The position numbers were made by a program, and so were the translations under genes. The notes under the pieces were generated by a model, which worked only from the letters and a program-made list of their open reading frames with translations, was not told the DNA's origin and did no database searches. Positions 1 to 7,798 of a stretch of DNA of 38,875 nt are shown in pieces. Source of the DNA: an uncultured bacterium (lineage in GTDB: Bacteria > Cyanobacteriota > Vampirovibrionia > Gastranaerophilales > Gastranaerophilaceae); contig CASFNW010000027.1 of assembly GCA_949296245.1 (NCBI GenBank), positions 1-38,875 on the forward strand, given 5' to 3'. Within the stretch, counting starts at the first letter, position 1, and each line of letters starts with the position of its first letter.

Positions 1-332
1 TATGGGCCGTGTCTCAGTCCCATTGTGGCTGATCATCCTCTCAAACCAGCTACTGATCATCGCCTTGGTGGGCATTTACCCCGCCAACTAGCTAATCAGG
101 TGCAGGCTCATCCAAGAGCACCGGAGTTTTCAAGATAGCCATTTCAGGCCAGCTCATATGGGGTATTAGCAGTCGTTTCCAACTGTTGTCCCCCGCTCTT
201 GGGCAGATTTCCTACATGTTACTCACCCGTCCGCCACTTTCCACAGGAGCAAGCTCCTGCTTCTCGTTCGACTTGCATGTATGAAGCACGCCGCCAGCGT
301 TCGTCCTGAGCCAGGATCAAACTCTCCATTGT
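1..332 (-). rRNA. rrs: 16S ribosomal RNA, 5' portion (partial)
   Basis: The reverse strand carries the universal 16S 5' primer region (complement of AGAGTTTGATCCTGGCTCAG at 306-325) and runs left to the conserved ACACGG helix at the window edge, so about the first 330 nt of the small-subunit rRNA are present. The mature 5' end is placed near 332 by counting back from the primer site, which is E. coli position 8. The gene reads leftwards out of the window; the rest of the rrn operon is not visible. The edge may also be a contig end, because rRNA repeats often break assemblies. Confidence 0.97.
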
Positions 333-573
333 CAGAAAGTTTATGTCCATCGGAAGCTTTCGCTTCCTGCTCGACTTTGCTTAAATCGTGTCCGTTAATT
401 TTATTTGTTGTTGAATCAACAGGTATTATCGTTTTTAGCTATTCTATTTTCAAGGTTCAAACTTTGCCAAATAACATCACAAAGTTAATTGTTGAAGCTA
501 CTCAGCGGAAACTTTTTTTCAGATTTTAGTCAACCACAAACGGTTTCCAACTCATCCTTCAAGACGTTACCTC
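333..573 (-). other. pre-16S leader with boxA-like site and tetraloop hairpin
   Basis: This is transcribed leader between the rrn promoter and mature 16S. On the reverse strand it holds a GAACCTTGAAAAT segment (about 448-462) resembling the boxA antitermination region of rRNA leaders, and a GGAAGC-GAAA-GCTTCC hairpin with a GNRA loop at 352-367 close to the 16S start, probably part of rRNA precursor folding. An open frame across it on the + strand (281-529) is not believed to be a gene. Confidence 0.6.
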
Positions 574-601
574 ATCGTAACACGTTAAATTTTGTTGTCA
601 A
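574..601 (-). promoter_or_regulatory. rrn operon promoter (sigma-70 type)
   Basis: The reverse strand shows a perfect TTGACA -35 box (596-601), a 16-bp spacer and a TACGAT -10 box (574-579). It points at the 16S gene with the start site expected near 567, giving a leader of about 235 nt. The perfect -35 box fits a strong rRNA promoter. Confidence 0.8.
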
Positions 602-1077
602 GTGATTTATTTAAATTTGTTATTAATTTAAATTTCAGCTAATTTCAAACCATTCCAAACAAGAACTAGTTTAATTATTAAAAGGGCTTACTTATAATTT
701 ATCAGGGAGTCAAACTCACCGCTTTAAGCAGTTCCCTCGGTGGCCCGCTGACCACTCTATTAATGTATCCCAAAGATTTTTTTATTTCAAGCATTTTTTT
801 TAGATATTTTTCTAAAAATTTTATGTTATTTTTAAAATCGTTGATATAGCTGACTTTTCAGCTTCATATTTCTTTATAATTATCTTTTTTAATGTAATAT
901 TTTATATTTTTTTCACAAAAATCATGACGCATGACTTATATTTTGTTCCATGACAAACATATAAAAGCCTGGATAAATCACTTCATTAGATGAGGCATGT
1001 TTAAATTTGTTCTAATAAAATTAAAATATATCTATATCAAAACAATATTATTAAATATTTTATAAAGGAGATTCCCC
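602..1077. other. Gene-free region upstream of rrn with one GC-rich structured island
   Basis: No credible gene is seen. Most of it is very AT-rich and should hold the promoter of the secreted protein that follows. About 705-765 is a GC-rich island. On the reverse strand it can form TGGTC-AGCG-GGCCA, then CACCG/CGGTG, and an overlapping AGGGA/TCCCT pairing that would make a pseudoknot. It includes a CTTAAAG loop resembling a Leu(UAA) anticodon loop, but no full tRNA cloverleaf or acceptor stem could be built. Confidence 0.4.
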
Positions 1078-1539
1078 ATGAAAAAAAGTATTATTACAAC
1101 GGCAATCATCACAGCAGCAGCACTGAGCACACAATTTATTATGACAGCTTCTGCCGAATCCATGCCTTACGAACCTGTTTTTGAAAGTGTGCCTATTACA
1201 GAATCAATAACAACAGCTGCTAAAGAACAGCCTGCTAAAAGTACAATTTCTGAAGTACCAAAAATTTCGGCAGTGCAAACTTCAACGACAAATGCTGTAA
1301 ACACTGCAGCACCGGCAGAAAACAGCAACCTGCAAAGTGCATTGATGCAATTGGACGGTGCACAAGTGGAAATCAGAAACCAGCTTATTCAATACAAAAA
1401 CGAATACTCTGATATTGATAACCAGTACAGAATAATAAAAGAACAAAGAAAGCTTAAAGCAAAACAAATAAAAGAAACTGAAAAGAAAATTAAATCCTTA
1501 GATTCCACAAAAGAAAAAATCAGAAAAAATATGGATTAA
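1078..1539 (+). CDS. Secreted coiled-coil protein of unknown function
   Basis: A 153-residue protein with a clear Sec signal peptide (residues 1-26, KK n-region, Ala-rich hydrophobic core, cleavage likely after ASA). Then comes a Thr/Ala/Ser-rich, low-complexity segment (about 30-85) and a charged, Lys/Glu-rich C-terminal part (about 90-153) with heptad-like spacing that should form a coiled coil. The start is supported by AAGGAG seven bases before the ATG. It stands alone and ends at a strong terminator. I do not recognise a family. An envelope or periplasmic structural role is possible but is inference. Confidence 0.8.
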   Translation: MKKSIITTAIITAAALSTQFIMTASAESMPYEPVFESVPITESITTAAKEQPAKSTISEVPKISAVQTSTTNAVNTAAPAENSNLQSALMQLDGAQVEIRNQLIQYKNEYSDIDNQYRIIKEQRKLKAKQIKETEKKIKSLDSTKEKIRKNMD

Positions 1540-1556
1540 TCATAAATTAAAGAGAG

Positions 1557-1586
1557 AAAAAGACCGCTTTTTTAAGCGGTCTTTTT
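1557..1586. terminator. Bidirectional intrinsic terminator
   Basis: A near-perfect stem (AAAGACCGCTT / AAGCGGTCTTT) is flanked by A's on the left and T's on the right, so it can terminate both the rightward secreted-protein gene and the leftward gene that converges on it. Confidence 0.9.
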
Positions 1587-1601
1587 GTAACTATTAACAA
1601 A

Positions 1602-1979
1602 CTATAATGTCATTAAATTTTTAAGTTCATTAACAATAGCATTTGTATCATACCCATGCTTTTTTAAACCTTCTGCAATTGTTTTCAAAGCATCGTCACA
1701 ACTACTTAAATCAAATAATCCAATATCTAAGCCGCCGCTTTCCCAGGTAGAATACTCAGGATATTTTATAAAGGAATTTGGATTATTGGGATTATATTTA
1801 ATAACAACTTCTTTACCGTCTTTCAATGTAATAGTTGCCCATTTTGAACCTTCGTTTTCCAAATTACGTAAAATCGACCCTTTCACAAATGGGGTATCTT
1901 GATTATACTTAATCTTGATACAATCGGCTGAGTCATTAACTATTTCCTTTGCATATTTCGTTTTTGCTTTATTAATTAA
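1602..1979 (-). pseudogene. C-terminal half of a probably frameshifted lineage-specific gene
   Basis: The reverse frame is open from just after a TAG (1980-1982) down to 1602 but has no ATG and no Shine-Dalgarno. The only usual start is a GTG at 1886, in mid-sequence, while the codons upstream of it still look coding (Lys/Asn/Ile-rich, no stops). This frame begins in the last codons of the neighbouring gene (1972-2406), shifted by one base. The simplest reading is one original gene of about 270 residues broken by a 1-nt indel, or joined by frameshifting. The C-terminal part contains a WATITLKDGKEVVIKYN-type beta-rich stretch and a helical tail. Function unknown. A separate gene starting at GTG 1886 (94 residues) is the alternative. 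Confidence 0.55.
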
Positions 1980-2406
1980 CTAAATTTCTCAACTTTTCTA
2001 AAACTAAATTCAACATCTCCTTATCTTTTTCTGTAACTGTAACAGGTGCGTGGTGATTAACAGAAGTTTTTTTAGGAGCTTTAACGTATTTTTCTATTAA
2101 TTTATTAAAGAAGTTTTTTATTTGTGGATTATTTTTAAATGCCAATATTCCAAGTCCGCCCAATACAGTACCTATTAAAACTTTTTTAAAGGCAGATGTT
2201 TTTTTGGCTGTCTCCTGTTTTTTATTAGTATTAAAAAAATATGTATCTTCTTCAGGCGTGCTTTTAATCGCGTGTTTGTATGAATCAGGAATTTGATAAG
2301 AAGAAACTGGAGTTATATGTGCACTATTGCCATACTTTTCTTTCAAAGCTTTATCTTTAGCTATAGCTTCAGGAGTCCATCCGTAATTTACTGCAAATGT
2401 TGTCAT
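1972..2406 (-). CDS. Small lineage-specific protein with one membrane-like segment (N-terminal half of frameshifted gene?)
   Basis: A 144-residue protein starting MTTFAVNYGW, with an AAAGGTAGGA ribosome site just before the ATG. Residues about 72-92 (KKVLIGTVLGGLGILAF) form a short Gly-rich hydrophobic segment that may insert in or touch a membrane; the flanks are Lys-rich. It ends in a charged helix at TAA (1972-1974), overlapping the open frame that continues to 1602 by a few bases. A short strand-like N-terminus followed by a Gly-rich hydrophobic patch recurs in other small proteins of this window (for example 19557-19952). No known domain recognised. Confidence 0.65.
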   Translation of the reverse strand: MTTFAVNYGWTPEAIAKDKALKEKYGNSAHITPVSSYQIPDSYKHAIKSTPEEDTYFFNTNKKQETAKKTSAFKKVLIGTVLGGLGILAFKNNPQIKNFFNKLIEKYVKAPKKTSVNHHAPVTVTEKDKEMLNLVLEKLRNLVN

Positions 2407-2596
2407 TTTTTCCTACCTTTCGAGTCTTACTATTACCTACATGTTTAATAAGTAAATTTATCTAAAAAAATTGATAATGCAGTATTCCAGCTTCATCTAT
2501 CCTATCCTATTAGGCATTATGACTGGGTTTGTGGCTATGTCAAACTTATGTTTACATTCCGTAACATAAAGATAATATGTATTATGTAAAAAAACA

Positions 2597-2668
2597 TTTA
2601 TCTTTTTTATTTGTTCATTTTTTCTTTTTGTTGCGATGCAAAAAGAAAAAATGAACATAAAAGATAAA
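2597..2668. repeat. Large AT-rich inverted repeat (hairpin)
   Basis: Left arm 2597-2630 and right arm 2639-2668 pair around an 8-base loop (TTGCGATG). The inner 19 bp (CAAAAAGAAAAAATGAACA) are perfect, followed by a small bulge and a further perfect TTTATCTTTT segment. Confidence 0.8.
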
Positions 2669-3021
2669 ATTTATGTTATATGTTCCACCCATTCTTTGGA
2701 GCAAAGAACGGGTGGAGCCCAAGAAACTCCCGACCTGGAAACTCCCGACCTGCTGTTTCATTCATACAGAAAGTAACACTGTCTTACTCGTTCGCCATAA
2801 ACGGCGTTACGCCATCCGCCTTCGCGTAAGGCTTCAGCCTTGGCTCACTTCGCGCAAACCTGTCTCGGCAACTCGGGCTGTCAAAATTGCTAAAGTTACA
2901 GATACCATTGTGTTTGTTATAATTTCTCAGCCCTCGGACAGTACCTCGTTTGTTGTTGTTTGTGTAACTTTCTGTAATTGTTTATACGGCACGCAGATAC
3001 TTCGTATCTGACTTAGCCTGC

Positions 3022-3060
3022 CTCTGTGTAAAACGTGCCACCGGCACCTTTTACACAGAG
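3022..3060. repeat. Inverted repeat / hairpin
   Basis: Two 18-bp arms (3022-3039 CTCTGTGTAAAACGTGCC and 3043-3060) pair with a single mismatch around a 3-base loop. There is no T-tract on either side, so it is not a typical terminator. Confidence 0.75.
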
Positions 3061-3176
3061 TTCTTACAAAGGTCGGATTATATAGATTTAAGCGCATTCT
3101 ATTTTTGTTTTTAACCAAGGTTACAACAGGGGCGTGCCGCCCCCGTACCCCCTGCTATTATTTGTATAAATCAATA

Positions 3177-3263
3177 AGGTATAAAGTGTTTGCTTCAGAG
3201 TGACTTAAAATCCTACCCGCAAGGGCGGATTTTTCGGAACGAAGAAGTAAACACTTTATACCT
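3177..3263. repeat. Long two-level palindrome
   Basis: Outer arms AGGTATAAAGTGTTT (from 3177) and AAACACTTTATACCT (to 3263) pair almost perfectly for about 20 bp. They enclose a second hairpin, AAAATCC..CCCGCAAGGG..GGATTTT. The size and nesting suggest an RNA or DNA structure under selection or a mobile relic. Confidence 0.7.
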
Positions 3264-3427
3264 CCTGATGCACAACAAACACCCTGCAATTTTTTTGTAA
3301 AAATGAGTATGTATATGAGTTTCTTTTTGAGTGTTTTGGGAGGACGGAATCAGCACTAAAAAAGGAATATCATATGCGCACTTATAAAATATTTTACATA
3401 ATACATATTATCTATATACAAAACAAA

Positions 3428-3452
3428 AAGCCGTGTATATAATACGCGGCTT
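3428..3452 (-). terminator. Probable terminator of the yggS-sepF transcript
   Basis: On the reverse strand an 11-bp stem (AAGCCGCGTAT / ATACACGGCTT with one wobble) is followed by TTTTTGTTTTG, the layout of an intrinsic terminator. It lies about 195 nt past the sepF stop. Confidence 0.6.
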
Positions 3453-3645
3453 AAATTATATCCCCAACTATTCTTGTTTGCTGATTATGAATTTATTAAT
3501 TATCTCGCTCAAACAATTTTTTCTTTTAAGTTCTACACTGCTCGGAGAAACTCCATTTCACTCTTAGAAACCCTCATCCGAAACATCCACCGGAACCTTT
3601 CGCACGGAGTCCTAGCTCTCCGGGTTCCACCCGTCCGGAAATCCG

Positions 3646-4125
3646 CTACTGCGGCTGATTCCACAAAGCATCTCTAATAAATTTGCTTTTTTGTGATTCA
3701 GAGCTTAAAGCAACATTGCTCGGTGTAAAGATAAATACGCTGTCACCGATTTTTTGTTGATTTCCGTTTAATGCGTGTGTTGCACCGCAAAGAAAATCTA
3801 CTATTCTCATTGCCTGTTCTTTGTCAAGCAAATGAAGATTCAATATAACTGTTTTTTTGTCTTTTAACTGTTTTACAATAGAAACTGATTCTTCATAAGA
3901 ACGAGGCTCAGAAACCACAACTTCATACCCTTTAAATCCTGGGTGACTAACTACATTTGTGTTTTGAGTAGATTTTGATGAGTACATCGGCTCCAAAGCA
4001 AGATTATCAGAAACCGGATATTCATCCATTTCTGAAGCCATGTCTTCAAATATATCATCTCTGTTTTCAAAACCTGATGTTAAAAAACCAACTATTGATT
4101 TAATTTTGTCTGAAACGCCTGCCAA
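3646..4125 (-). CDS. sepF: Cell division protein SepF
   Basis: A 159-residue protein. The N-terminal 20 residues (MAGVSDKIKSIVGFL) form an amphipathic helix of the kind that binds membrane in SepF. An acidic variable linker (about 24-62) precedes the C-terminal SepF fold (about 65-145), with the characteristic segments YEVVVSEPRSYEES, LKDKKTVILNLHLLDKEQAMRIVDFL and IGDSVFIFTPSNV. SepF tethers FtsZ to the membrane and bundles filaments at the septum in Firmicutes, Actinobacteria and Cyanobacteria. The start is an unusual TTG, chosen because GGGAGGAG lies eight bases upstream. It follows yggS by 20 nt in the conserved yggS(ylmE)-sepF(ylmF) order. Confidence 0.92.
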   Translation of the reverse strand: MAGVSDKIKSIVGFLTSGFENRDDIFEDMASEMDEYPVSDNLALEPMYSSKSTQNTNVVSHPGFKGYEVVVSEPRSYEESVSIVKQLKDKKTVILNLHLLDKEQAMRIVDFLCGATHALNGNQQKIGDSVFIFTPSNVALSSESQKSKFIRDALWNQPQ

Positions 4126-4145
4126 TTTTTTCTCCTCCCGATATT

Positions 4146-4835
4146 TTATATAAATAGCTTTCTTCCAATTCTTATCATTGTAGAACCGTATCTTACAGCC
4201 AGCTTATAATCACTGCTCATCCCCATAGATAATTCTTTCAGCTTATAAGAGTATTTTGTTTCTAACTCTGCTTTCAAGTCTCTCATGCCGGTAAACAGCT
4301 TGCACAAAGTGACTTCATCAGCTATCGGAGCTATGTTCATAAGACCTTCAACACAAATACCGTCCAGAGAAATTATTTCTTTAAAATCCCTTTTTATCTC
4401 ATCAACACTAAATCCTGTCTTAGACTCTTCATTAGCGTTGTTTACCTGCAAAAGAATTTTTTGAACTATCCCCTGTTTTTGAGCTTCATCAGATATTGCT
4501 TTTGCAAGCTTTAGAGAGTCTACTGACTGGATTAAGTAAAAATTGCCGACAGCTTTTTTTACTTTATTTGACTGCAGATGTCCGATTAAATGAAAACGTG
4601 AATTTTTCTTTATCTCGTCATCCAGACTGCCAAATTTCTCAAGTGCATCCTGGACTCTGTTTTCTCCAAAATCTCTTAATCCATCTTGATAAGCTTCTAC
4701 AAGCTTTTCTGTTCCGAAATACTTTGTTACAGCAATTATAACAGGTTTATAAGGTACAATTTCTTTTCTCAGCTCAGATAAGTTATCTTCAACTGTAGTC
4801 ATTTGAACATTAACCCTCTTCCCAAGAAAATACAT
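4146..4835 (-). CDS. yggS: PLP homeostasis protein, YggS/PROSC family
   Basis: A 229-residue single-domain PLP-binding TIM-barrel protein. The PLP lysine sits in VIIAVTKYF (K38 in this numbering). Family hallmarks GENRVQDALEKF, FHLIGHLQSNKVKK, LLQVNNANEESKTGF, GLMNIAP, LSMGMSSDYKLAVRYGSTMIRIGRKLF are all present. The family buffers free pyridoxal phosphate and affects amino-acid balance; it has no known catalytic activity. An ATG at 4802 (Met12) matches the usual family N-terminus better than the upstream ATG, and a GGGAAGAGGG lies upstream of it, so the true start may be 4802 (218 residues). Forms an operon with sepF. Confidence 0.95.
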   Translation of the reverse strand: MYFLGKRVNVQMTTVEDNLSELRKEIVPYKPVIIAVTKYFGTEKLVEAYQDGLRDFGENRVQDALEKFGSLDDEIKKNSRFHLIGHLQSNKVKKAVGNFYLIQSVDSLKLAKAISDEAQKQGIVQKILLQVNNANEESKTGFSVDEIKRDFKEIISLDGICVEGLMNIAPIADEVTLCKLFTGMRDLKAELETKYSYKLKELSMGMSSDYKLAVRYGSTMIRIGRKLFI

Positions 4836-5018
4836 ATTAGATGAACTAATATATTGTTAATTATAAAACATGTACAAATAATAGACAAATTATCAATGTA
4901 TATACTAAAAATCAAAAATATAAAATGAGTTGAAACTCATGCATGCCATGGTTTTTGGCATGATTTATAACATGTCAAGTTCTCTTAACATTTCTTAACA
5001 TATTAGACAGTCTCTATA

Positions 5019-5054
5019 CAAAAAGACCTCTGAATTTTATCAGAAGTCTTTTTG
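5019..5054. terminator. Intrinsic terminator
   Basis: AAAAAGACCTCTGA and TCAGAAGTCTTTTT pair with one mismatch around a short AT loop. The flanking A and T runs make it usable in either direction; it mainly serves the leftward small secreted-protein gene that ends at 5075. Confidence 0.8.
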
Positions 5055-5074
5055 TACATAAAATAATTAACGGA

Positions 5075-5392
5075 TTATAAATCATCTATTGTTGAGCTTT
5101 CAAATCTGGTATTATGATTAACAAATTTACCTGGAGGTGCATAAGTAGGATCAATTGTCTCTCTGACATATCGGCCAAATCTTACCCAGTTAGAAGGCTT
5201 TTCCGTAGATAACGGTGTAGACAAATCTTTTGTTTTTACTTCAATAATTCTGGATACTTCAGAAGAATAACCCTGATTTTGTATAAATTCCGGTGAAGTA
5301 GTATCCTTAACAGAAATATCACCTGCATATGAATATACAGGAATTAATGTCAATACAGCACCCAATACAAAATATTTTGCAAAATTTTTCAT
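5075..5392 (-). CDS. Small secreted protein of unknown function
   Basis: A 105-residue protein with a standard signal peptide (residues 1-23, cleavage likely after SYA). The mature part of about 80 residues is polar, has no cysteines and contains WVRFGRYVRETIDPTYAPPG, which may be its folded core. GTGAGGAT lies eight bases before the ATG. It is monocistronic, with its own terminator and an AT-rich promoter region towards ispG. No family recognised; an envelope protein is the likely class. Confidence 0.75.
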   Translation of the reverse strand: MKNFAKYFVLGAVLTLIPVYSYAGDISVKDTTSPEFIQNQGYSSEVSRIIEVKTKDLSTPLSTEKPSNWVRFGRYVRETIDPTYAPPGKFVNHNTRFESSTIDDL

Positions 5393-5475
5393 TAATTATC
5401 CTCACATTTATAACTTATACTTAATATAATATAGTATTTTTTACCTTTAGGCAAATCCTTTTAAAAGGGTATTTA

Positions 5476-6528
5476 TTAATTTTCATTTTCTATTAATAAT
5501 AACAGTTCTTTTAATATATCTTCTTCAGGAACTCTTTTTATTATTTCACCTTTTTTGAAAATATACCCTTCTTTTATAGCACCTGCCACTCCGTAGTCGG
5601 CATGTTTTGCTTCACCCGGGCCGTTTACAGGACAACCCATAACAGCAATGGTAAGAGGCTTATCAATATTTTCCAAAGCATCTTCAACCTTTTTCGCAAG
5701 ACCGATTAAATCTATCTGGCATCTTCCGCACGTAGGACAAGAAATAAAATTAATGCCTCTTTGTCTCAATTCCAGTGACTTTAAGATACCGTATCCTGCG
5801 TGTACTTCTTCAACAGGATTTTCTGTAAGAGAAACTCTTATTGTATCTCCTATTCCTTCTGCAAGCAGTGTCCCGAGCCCGACAGATGATTTTATCAATC
5901 CGCCTTTTAAAGTTCCCGTTTCCGTAACACCAAGATGCAGCGGATAATCCACAATCTTTGCAATCTGTCTGTATGCTTCTATGGTTGTTAATACGCTGCT
6001 TGATTTTAATGAAATTTTAATTTTATCAAAGTTATTGTCTTCAAGTATTCTAATATGGTGCATCGCACTTTTTACCATTTTTTCATGTAATGGCAAATCA
6101 AGTGCAGCCAGCTCTTTCTCAAGTGAACCTGCATTTATCCCTATTCTTATCGGAACATTATTAGTTTTTGCCAAACTTACAACTTTTTTTACATTTTCAT
6201 CTTTTCCTATATTTCCGGGATTTATGCGCAGAGCATCTATACCGTTTTCTATACACTGGACAGCAAGTCGATAATCAAAGTGTATATCTGCTATTACAGG
6301 AATTTTTACCTGTTTTTTGATTTTTTTAATTGCTGCAGCCGCATCTTTGTTAAGAACAGCAAGACGTATAAGCTCACAGCCGGCATCCTCCAGCTCTTTA
6401 ATCTGATTTACAGTTGAATGGACATCTCTTGTATCCGTATTACACATGGATTGGACAGAAATCGGAGCGTCGCCGCCTATTTTTACATTACCTATTTGTA
6501 TTTGTTTTGATTTTCGTCTTGTTATCAT
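5476..6528 (-). CDS. ispG: 4-hydroxy-3-methylbut-2-enyl-diphosphate synthase IspG (GcpE)
   Basis: A 350-residue enzyme of the MEP isoprenoid pathway that converts 2-C-methyl-D-erythritol 2,4-cyclodiphosphate to HMBPP with a [4Fe-4S] cluster. The N-terminal TIM barrel is recognisable from VQSMCNTDTRDV, IPVIADIHFDYRLA and ALRINPGNIG. The C-terminal FeS domain has C264 and C267 (SCPTCGRCQIDL), C299 and E306 (MGCPVNGPGEAKHADYG), the four expected cluster ligands. Length is that of the short bacterial form without an inserted domain. It is transcribed divergently from ribD across 99 bp. The start at ATG 6528 fits the family N-terminus (RRKSKQIQIGNVKIGG). Confidence 0.97.
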   Translation of the reverse strand: MITRRKSKQIQIGNVKIGGDAPISVQSMCNTDTRDVHSTVNQIKELEDAGCELIRLAVLNKDAAAAIKKIKKQVKIPVIADIHFDYRLAVQCIENGIDALRINPGNIGKDENVKKVVSLAKTNNVPIRIGINAGSLEKELAALDLPLHEKMVKSAMHHIRILEDNNFDKIKISLKSSSVLTTIEAYRQIAKIVDYPLHLGVTETGTLKGGLIKSSVGLGTLLAEGIGDTIRVSLTENPVEEVHAGYGILKSLELRQRGINFISCPTCGRCQIDLIGLAKKVEDALENIDKPLTIAVMGCPVNGPGEAKHADYGVAGAIKEGYIFKKGEIIKRVPEEDILKELLLLIENEN

Positions 6529-6592
6529 AATTTTATACTTTTTTGATACTAATACCCATATTATATTAGCACCAATCTTAAAACATAAACAG

Positions 6593-6621
6593 TTGAATAC
6601 AAATAGTTACTAAATTAAAAT
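6593..6621 (+). promoter_or_regulatory. ribD promoter, leaderless layout
   Basis: TTGAAT (6593-6598), a 17-bp spacer and TAAAAT (6616-6621) lie just before the ATG at 6628. The start codon A falls where transcription should begin, and no Shine-Dalgarno is present, so the mRNA is probably leaderless. No FMN riboswitch (RFN element) can fit in the gap. Confidence 0.6.
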
Positions 6622-6627
6622 ACTTGT

Positions 6628-7734
6628 ATGCAAAAAAACTATGAAAAATACATGAAAAAATGTATTACTCTGGCAATAAAAGGAGAAGGCAAAGTATCCC
6701 CCAACCCTCTTGTCGGTGCGGTTGTTCTGGACAAAAACGGTAATATTGCAGGACACGGCTGGCACAAAAAATACGGTGCAGCACACGCTGAAGTTAATGC
6801 GATAAAAATGGCTGATGACAGAGGCATAAATATTGAAGGAGGAACAATTATAGTAAGCCTTGAGCCTTGTTCACATTACGGAAAGACTCCTCCCTGTGCG
6901 GATATGATTATAAAAAGAGGAATAAAAAAAGCTGTTATAGGCTGCAGCGACCCTAATCTTGTTGTCTCGGGCCGGGGGATTGAAAAGCTGAAAAATGCAG
7001 GAGTTGAAGTTGTGCTGGGTATCCTTGAAAATGAATGCAAATCCCTAAATGAAATATTTATGAAAAACCAGATTGTAAAAATGCCGTTTATTGCAATAAA
7101 AACAGCAGCAACACTGGATGGAAAAATTGCCTCTAAAACAGGTTCATCAAAATGGATTACTGATGAAAAAGCACGAAATTACGTTCAAAAACTCAGAAAC
7201 AAATACGATGCAATACTGACAGGTTCTGGCACGGTTATCGCTGACAATCCTTCTTTAACCTGCAGGATGAAAAACGGAAAAAATCCGATTAGAATTATTG
7301 TGGATTCAAAAGCTGCCTGTAATCCGGATTCCAATGTATTTAATGATGATGGTACAAAAGTCTTCTGGGCTGTAGCAGAAAAGACGATAATTGAACATAA
7401 AAATAAAAATGTAGAAGTAATAAAATGTCCTCTCAGCAAAATATCCGGTAAAATAGATTTAAATTATCTTGTACAAACACTTTATGAAAAAGGCATAAGA
7501 AGCATTCTTGTTGAAGCAGGCGGTATGTTAAACGGTGGATTTATAAAAGCAGGCCTTGCAGACAAACTTTATCAATTCATTGCACCCAAGATACTGGGAG
7601 ACAAAGACGGCAAAAATTATGTGGAAGGGTTTGATATAAATGATATCAATGACTGTACAAAGTTACAAATTGAGCATGTAAAAATGTTTGAACCCGATGT
7701 TTTGATAGAAGCTTCCTTTGTAAAGATTTTATAA
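6628..7734 (+). CDS. ribD: Bifunctional riboflavin deaminase/reductase RibD
   Basis: A 368-residue two-domain enzyme of riboflavin synthesis. The N-terminal deaminase (about 1-145) carries the zinc site H53-A-E55 (AAHAEVNAI) and PC81SHYGKTPPC90A. The C-terminal reductase (about 150-368) has PFIAIKTAATLDGKIASKTGSSKWIT and SILVEAGGMLNGGFIKAGLAD. Together they deaminate the pyrimidine ring and reduce the ribose side chain of the GTP-derived precursor. Both activities look intact. Other rib genes are not adjacent, so the pathway is dispersed. No ribosome site is visible; the ATG is chosen because the promoter lies directly before it. Confidence 0.96.
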   Translation: MQKNYEKYMKKCITLAIKGEGKVSPNPLVGAVVLDKNGNIAGHGWHKKYGAAHAEVNAIKMADDRGINIEGGTIIVSLEPCSHYGKTPPCADMIIKRGIKKAVIGCSDPNLVVSGRGIEKLKNAGVEVVLGILENECKSLNEIFMKNQIVKMPFIAIKTAATLDGKIASKTGSSKWITDEKARNYVQKLRNKYDAILTGSGTVIADNPSLTCRMKNGKNPIRIIVDSKAACNPDSNVFNDDGTKVFWAVAEKTIIEHKNKNVEVIKCPLSKISGKIDLNYLVQTLYEKGIRSILVEAGGMLNGGFIKAGLADKLYQFIAPKILGDKDGKNYVEGFDINDINDCTKLQIEHVKMFEPDVLIEASFVKIL

Positions 7735-7798
7735 AGGACGGTTTTGGCAGTGGTAAAATTAAGTAATAGTTAAGGATGTATGAGTAAAGGAGATTTAT

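Larger units (their letters stand above)
2566..3417. mobile_element. Putative non-autonomous element with 21-bp terminal inverted repeats (MITE-like)
   Basis: Positions 2571-2591 (beginning GATAATATGTATTATG) and 3392-3412 are perfect 21-bp inverted copies, and the match continues imperfectly outwards to about 2566 and 3417. The 850 bp between them has no gene but several nested palindromes: 2597-2668, 2685-2715, 2996-3010, 3022-3060 and 3177-3263. There is also a 15-bp tandem repeat near 2723-2752. This is what a transposon-derived miniature element or a composite of such elements would look like. No transposase and no obvious target duplication are seen, so the mobile nature is inference. 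Confidence 0.5.
2407..3645. other. 1.2-kb non-coding region, mostly one palindrome-rich element
   Basis: No believable gene is seen. The frames open at 2673-3011 and 3474-3677 have unusual amino-acid composition, no ribosome sites, and run across palindromes. The stretch 2566-3417 is bounded by inverted repeats and described separately. Beyond it lie a terminator for the sepF transcript (3428-3452) and a GC-richer stretch (about 3540-3645) just after the sepF stop in which I see no defined feature. Confidence 0.7.

Noticed and set aside
281..529. 82-codon open frame on the + strand
   Set aside because: It covers the antisense of the 16S 5' end and the rRNA leader; no ribosome site.
690..770. 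A tRNA-Leu/Ser gene on the reverse strand
   Set aside because: An anticodon-like loop is visible, but the T-arm does not pair and no acceptor stem can be formed.
2673..3011. 112-codon open frame
   Set aside because: It crosses palindromes and a tandem repeat, has odd composition (Arg/Cys/Val-rich) and no ribosome site; it lies inside the inverted-repeat element.
3474..3677. 67-codon open frame
   Set aside because: It runs antisense into the end of sepF and lacks a ribosome site.
6529..6627. FMN riboswitch upstream of ribD
   Set aside because: The gap is 99 bp of AT-rich sequence without the conserved RFN boxes, and the promoter lies directly before the ATG.
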